From positions 1-25,022 of the forward strand of contig CADDZH010000075.1 in NCBI GenBank assembly GCA_902812455.1: a DNA stretch of 25,022 nt, given 5' to 3'. Shown piece after piece: positions 22,862 to 25,022 of the stretch (the stretch's first letter is position 1; the number at the start of each line of letters is the position of its first letter). The DNA is from Chloroflexota bacterium. Lineage in GTDB: Bacteria > Chloroflexota > Ktedonobacteria > Ktedonobacterales > Ktedonobacteraceae. The translations under genes were made by a program, and so were the position numbers. Below the pieces are notes generated by a model. That model searched no databases and was not told where the DNA came from. It saw nothing but the letters and a program-made list of their open reading frames with translations.

Positions 22862-23398
22862 GTGGGTGCATCAGGTTGGTATTATTTCACTCCCTATCAA
22901 GAAGATGTTTCGCAGGCCTTACAAGATTTACGCAAAGAGGTCTTTGAAAAAGGGGCCTACTTGAACATGTGGTTGCAGCTCAAATGGATAATTGAGGCCA
23001 GGAGAGAGTCTTATCACCAACGGGGAAGTGGAGGCCGTGACTATGAAACCGGCGAGAAGGAGTTCAACGACCTAGCAAAGGAGTGGGAGCGAGAATCAAA
23101 GAACCCGCCCCAAACGATCGAGGACGTATTCGCATTCAATGATACGAATGGGACACACACTATACTCGATATCGAAAGGGTCTCCGCATCACCTCAGTTC
23201 AGAACGATAGCCCACTTTGAGAGAAAAGCCTTAGTAAAACTCTTTGGCGCTGAGAAGCCAACACGAGAGCAGATCGAGGCAAAGCTCGATGAAGAGAGGC
23301 TATGGATGAGTATACCAAGATGGTCTGGCTTCTACTGTATCGTTTATCAAGATGATGCTCCGCATGAGATTTTTTTCGTGGGTGTTTCTGGAGATTGA
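22862..23398 (+). CDS. Conserved protein of unknown function
   Basis: A 178-aa soluble protein. The start is a GTG supported by GGAG (22851-22854) seven bases upstream. The N-terminus MGASGWYYFTPYQEDVSQAL followed by LRKEVFEKGAYL looks like a conserved block that I associate, by recall only, with hypothetical proteins in actinobacteria and cyanobacteria. The middle is helical and charged, with TIEDVFAFNDTNGTHTILDI, and the C-terminus is beta-rich (WSGFYCIVYQDDAPHEIFFVGVSGD). No catalytic motif, signal peptide or membrane helix is seen. It lies 130 bases after the kinase, behind a REP-like repeat, and is convergent with the FAD oxidoreductase. Confidence 0.75.
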   Translation: MGASGWYYFTPYQEDVSQALQDLRKEVFEKGAYLNMWLQLKWIIEARRESYHQRGSGGRDYETGEKEFNDLAKEWERESKNPPQTIEDVFAFNDTNGTHTILDIERVSASPQFRTIAHFERKALVKLFGAEKPTREQIEAKLDEERLWMSIPRWSGFYCIVYQDDAPHEIFFVGVSGD

Positions 23399-23458
23399 TT
23401 TCTAGTTCCTTCTCCCACTAAAAGCTAAGCGGACTGACCAGTAGAACTAATGCAATTA

Positions 23459-24799
23459 TTACAACACCATTGCTTCCTTCCCGGACTGCGTGAACGTGCG
23501 AGAAGGATCAAAAGCCCGGAGGTTCAACGTATGCTCCGAGAACGGATCGGGCAAACGAACGTTGCCATCCTCAACTTCGCCGGTAAGCAGGGCTTCAACT
23601 AACACAGCCGTGATGGGTGCGTGCATCAAACCATGACCGGAGAAGCCAACCGCGTGAACCAGATTGCTCAGGTTGCTATCAAAGCCTATCAAAGGGTTGG
23701 CATCCGGCGTCGTGCCGTAGAAACCGCTGGCCGTTGCCGTTAACCCTCCGGCCTCGGCCAGCAGCGGAGAAAAATCCATCACCTGCTCGAGCAACGCATA
23801 GCCATAATTATCAATGCCATTATTATGGTTAAATGGGGGATCGATGCGATCCTGATCCTCATCGCTGAAATTGTACTCAGGCTCGGTCTCATGTGCCCAT
23901 GCCAGCATGAGCAGTTCGTTTTCGGGTCGCGAGTGCGCTCCACGAGTACTGCCAACCCCATAAATCGTCATAGGCAAGCGCTGCCATGCCTCGCTGCTCA
24001 TGATGGGCCTGTCTGGTTTCAGAAAATAATGGTAGCGCTTGAGCGGGGCAACAGGCAGCGGCATACCGCCAATGCGCCGGCTGATCCGCGCCGCCCAGGC
24101 ATTGGTTTCATTGACAAACCAGTCAGCCTCGATAGGCCCCCTTGTCGTTTCAAGAGCAGCGATTCGCCCATAGCGCAACGTTGCCCCGATCACTTCTGTA
24201 TCCTGCATGATCGTCGCACCGAGCTCCTGGGCACGGCGAAAGCCCTCAGTATAGATCATCTGAGGGTAGAGAAAACCATCGGTTGGACCCCACGTCGCCC
24301 CAATGAGGCGATCAGGTTCAAGATGCGGCCAGCGGCTATGCACCTCCTGTGGGGTCAAAACTTCGACCGGTTCGCCAAGACGCTGTTGCATGGCTACATT
24401 TGCCTGCGCCCTTTGCCATACCTGCGCTGCCTCCTGGCGGCGAGCCGGCTTCCAGGCAGGTGCTGCCTGCTCAGGGTCTTCATACAAAAAGAGATAGCCA
24501 TTTTGTTTGATTACCGGCTGCCTTCTCTCTGAGGGAGTTTGGAGCATCTCATGGAACTGCGTATACCACCACTTGGAATAGCGCATGCCGGTCACCGTCT
24601 CCTCGACGCTAAACTGGGCGCGAATACCCGCAGCCGAGCGACTCGATGAGCCATTGCCGATCTTTGCTTTCTCCAGCACAGTGACACGAAAACCCCGTTC
24701 GGCCAGTCGCACTGCAGTCAAAGCGCTCGATGAGCCGCCACCAATCAAGACAACATGATCGGCAATTCGCCGATGCGAATGAAACGAAACGTTACCCAC
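23459..24799 (-). CDS. FAD-dependent oxidoreductase, DAO (D-amino-acid oxidase/sarcosine oxidase-like) family
   Basis: A 446-aa flavoprotein. Residues 16-45 form the FAD-binding Rossmann unit VVLIGGGSSSALTAV ending in VTVLEK. The usual GxGxxG reads G20-G-G-S-S-S25, so the third glycine is serine. A SSSRSAAGIR segment, then WFVNETNAWAARI, and a C-terminal GFYGTTPDANPLIG with AVGFSGHGLMHAP complete the DAO pattern. Such enzymes oxidise amines or N-methyl/amino acids, producing H2O2 or feeding electrons onward. The start is a GTG at 24799 with GGAG six bases before it. It is a single gene; the substrate is unknown. Confidence 0.92.
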   Translation of the reverse strand: MGNVSFHSHRRIADHVVLIGGGSSSALTAVRLAERGFRVTVLEKAKIGNGSSSRSAAGIRAQFSVEETVTGMRYSKWWYTQFHEMLQTPSERRQPVIKQNGYLFLYEDPEQAAPAWKPARRQEAAQVWQRAQANVAMQQRLGEPVEVLTPQEVHSRWPHLEPDRLIGATWGPTDGFLYPQMIYTEGFRRAQELGATIMQDTEVIGATLRYGRIAALETTRGPIEADWFVNETNAWAARISRRIGGMPLPVAPLKRYHYFLKPDRPIMSSEAWQRLPMTIYGVGSTRGAHSRPENELLMLAWAHETEPEYNFSDEDQDRIDPPFNHNNGIDNYGYALLEQVMDFSPLLAEAGGLTATASGFYGTTPDANPLIGFDSNLSNLVHAVGFSGHGLMHAPITAVLVEALLTGEVEDGNVRLPDPFSEHTLNLRAFDPSRTFTQSGKEAMVL

Positions 24800-24888
24800 G
24801 TGGTACTCCTTTGTGCTCCCGGTGCAAGCCAGCCATTATGCTAGTGGGGATTGTATTCTATCATAAGATATGATCTGCTGGATGGTCT

Positions 24889-25022
24889 TCAGCGCTTCCG
24901 ATTTTTCTTGCGAGATTGTTTTGCCATCTTATTTTTAGCTTTTTTACGCTCAGCCTTATCGTGCGTTTTGGAGGAAGTCTGAGCAGGAATTTCCTCCAGT
25001 TTGGGGCGGGAGGGCGCCTCGG
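24889..25022 (-). CDS. C-terminal end of an unidentified protein with a lysine-rich tail (partial)
   Basis: An open frame enters from the right edge and ends at TGA 24889-24891, showing 43 residues. The last 25 are mostly Lys/Arg with Ala, Asn and Gln, such as ERKKAKNKMAKQSRKKNRKR, a tail type seen in ribosome- or membrane-associated proteins. The rest of the gene lies outside the window, so no function can be given. A second frame is also open here but has less coding-like composition. About 90 bases separate its stop from the FAD oxidoreductase start. Confidence 0.5.
   Translation of the reverse strand, partial: EAPSRPKLEEIPAQTSSKTHDKAERKKAKNKMAKQSRKKNRKR

Noticed and set aside
24840..25022. 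Second open minus-strand frame at the right edge (ends beyond 24889)
   Set aside because: Its composition is less coherent than the Lys-rich frame ending at 24889, and it would run closer to the FAD oxidoreductase start.
1..25022. CRISPR array, tRNA, rRNA, IS element or prophage
   Set aside because: No regularly spaced repeats, cloverleaf sequences, rRNA signatures, transposase or phage structural genes were seen on either strand.

Overview
The window looks like chromosomal DNA of a moderate-GC, free-living bacterium, most likely a member of the Chloroflexota (a Ktedonobacteria-like lineage). This is an inference from gene content: a subdivided complex I operon, Hanks-type kinases including a zinc-ribbon pseudokinase, DPPR-synthase-like and polyprenol-phosphate-mannose-synthase-like genes, an amidohydrolase/DUF59/ADH cassette known from actinobacterial propane monooxygenase loci, and intergenic TAGGGGC-type palindromic repeats. 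No rRNA, tRNA, CRISPR array, transposase or phage gene was seen.

Left part (1-7878). The minus strand carries nuoJ-nuoK-nuoL, with nuoL running off the left edge and a good promoter directly ahead of nuoJ. Divergently, a plus-strand run with short gaps (1967-6579) encodes a zinc-ribbon pseudokinase, a Crp/Fnr regulator, a UbiA-family membrane transferase resembling decaprenyl-phosphate phosphoribosyltransferase, and a polyprenol-phosphate mannosyltransferase-like GT2 enzyme. It meets, stop codon against stop codon, a minus-strand cysteine-rich protein with one C-terminal membrane helix. A lone nucleotidyltransferase follows.

Middle (8014-13261). An S51-family peptidase is followed by a minus-strand two-gene unit with more AT-rich DNA. 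Its first gene has an N-terminal PD-(D/E)XK-like nuclease domain fused to HEAT repeats. Its second gene is an SPPF-type (m4C/m6A) DNA methyltransferase, joined to the first by a TAATG stop/start overlap. This is the best candidate for an undescribed restriction-modification or defence system. It appears to be transcribed without a leader and is flanked by a 51-bp interrupted palindrome. Upstream lies a secreted CHAP-domain cell-wall hydrolase with FG-GAP/VCBS-like repeats.

Right part (13637-25022). This is accessory metabolism: a PrxQ-type peroxiredoxin; a minus-strand amidohydrolase - DUF59 - zinc alcohol dehydrogenase cassette without its monooxygenase; a class-II HAD hydrolase; an APH-fold phosphotransferase; a DsbA-fold oxidoreductase with a CPYA site; a Uma2-type nuclease; a nitroreductase; an apparently active Ser/Thr kinase; a conserved protein of unknown function; an FAD-dependent DAO-family oxidoreductase; and the lysine-rich tail of an unidentified protein. 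Intergenic palindromic repeats occur at 16101, 17441, 18478, 21072 and 22812. The copies at 18478 and 21072 form a 73-bp pair.
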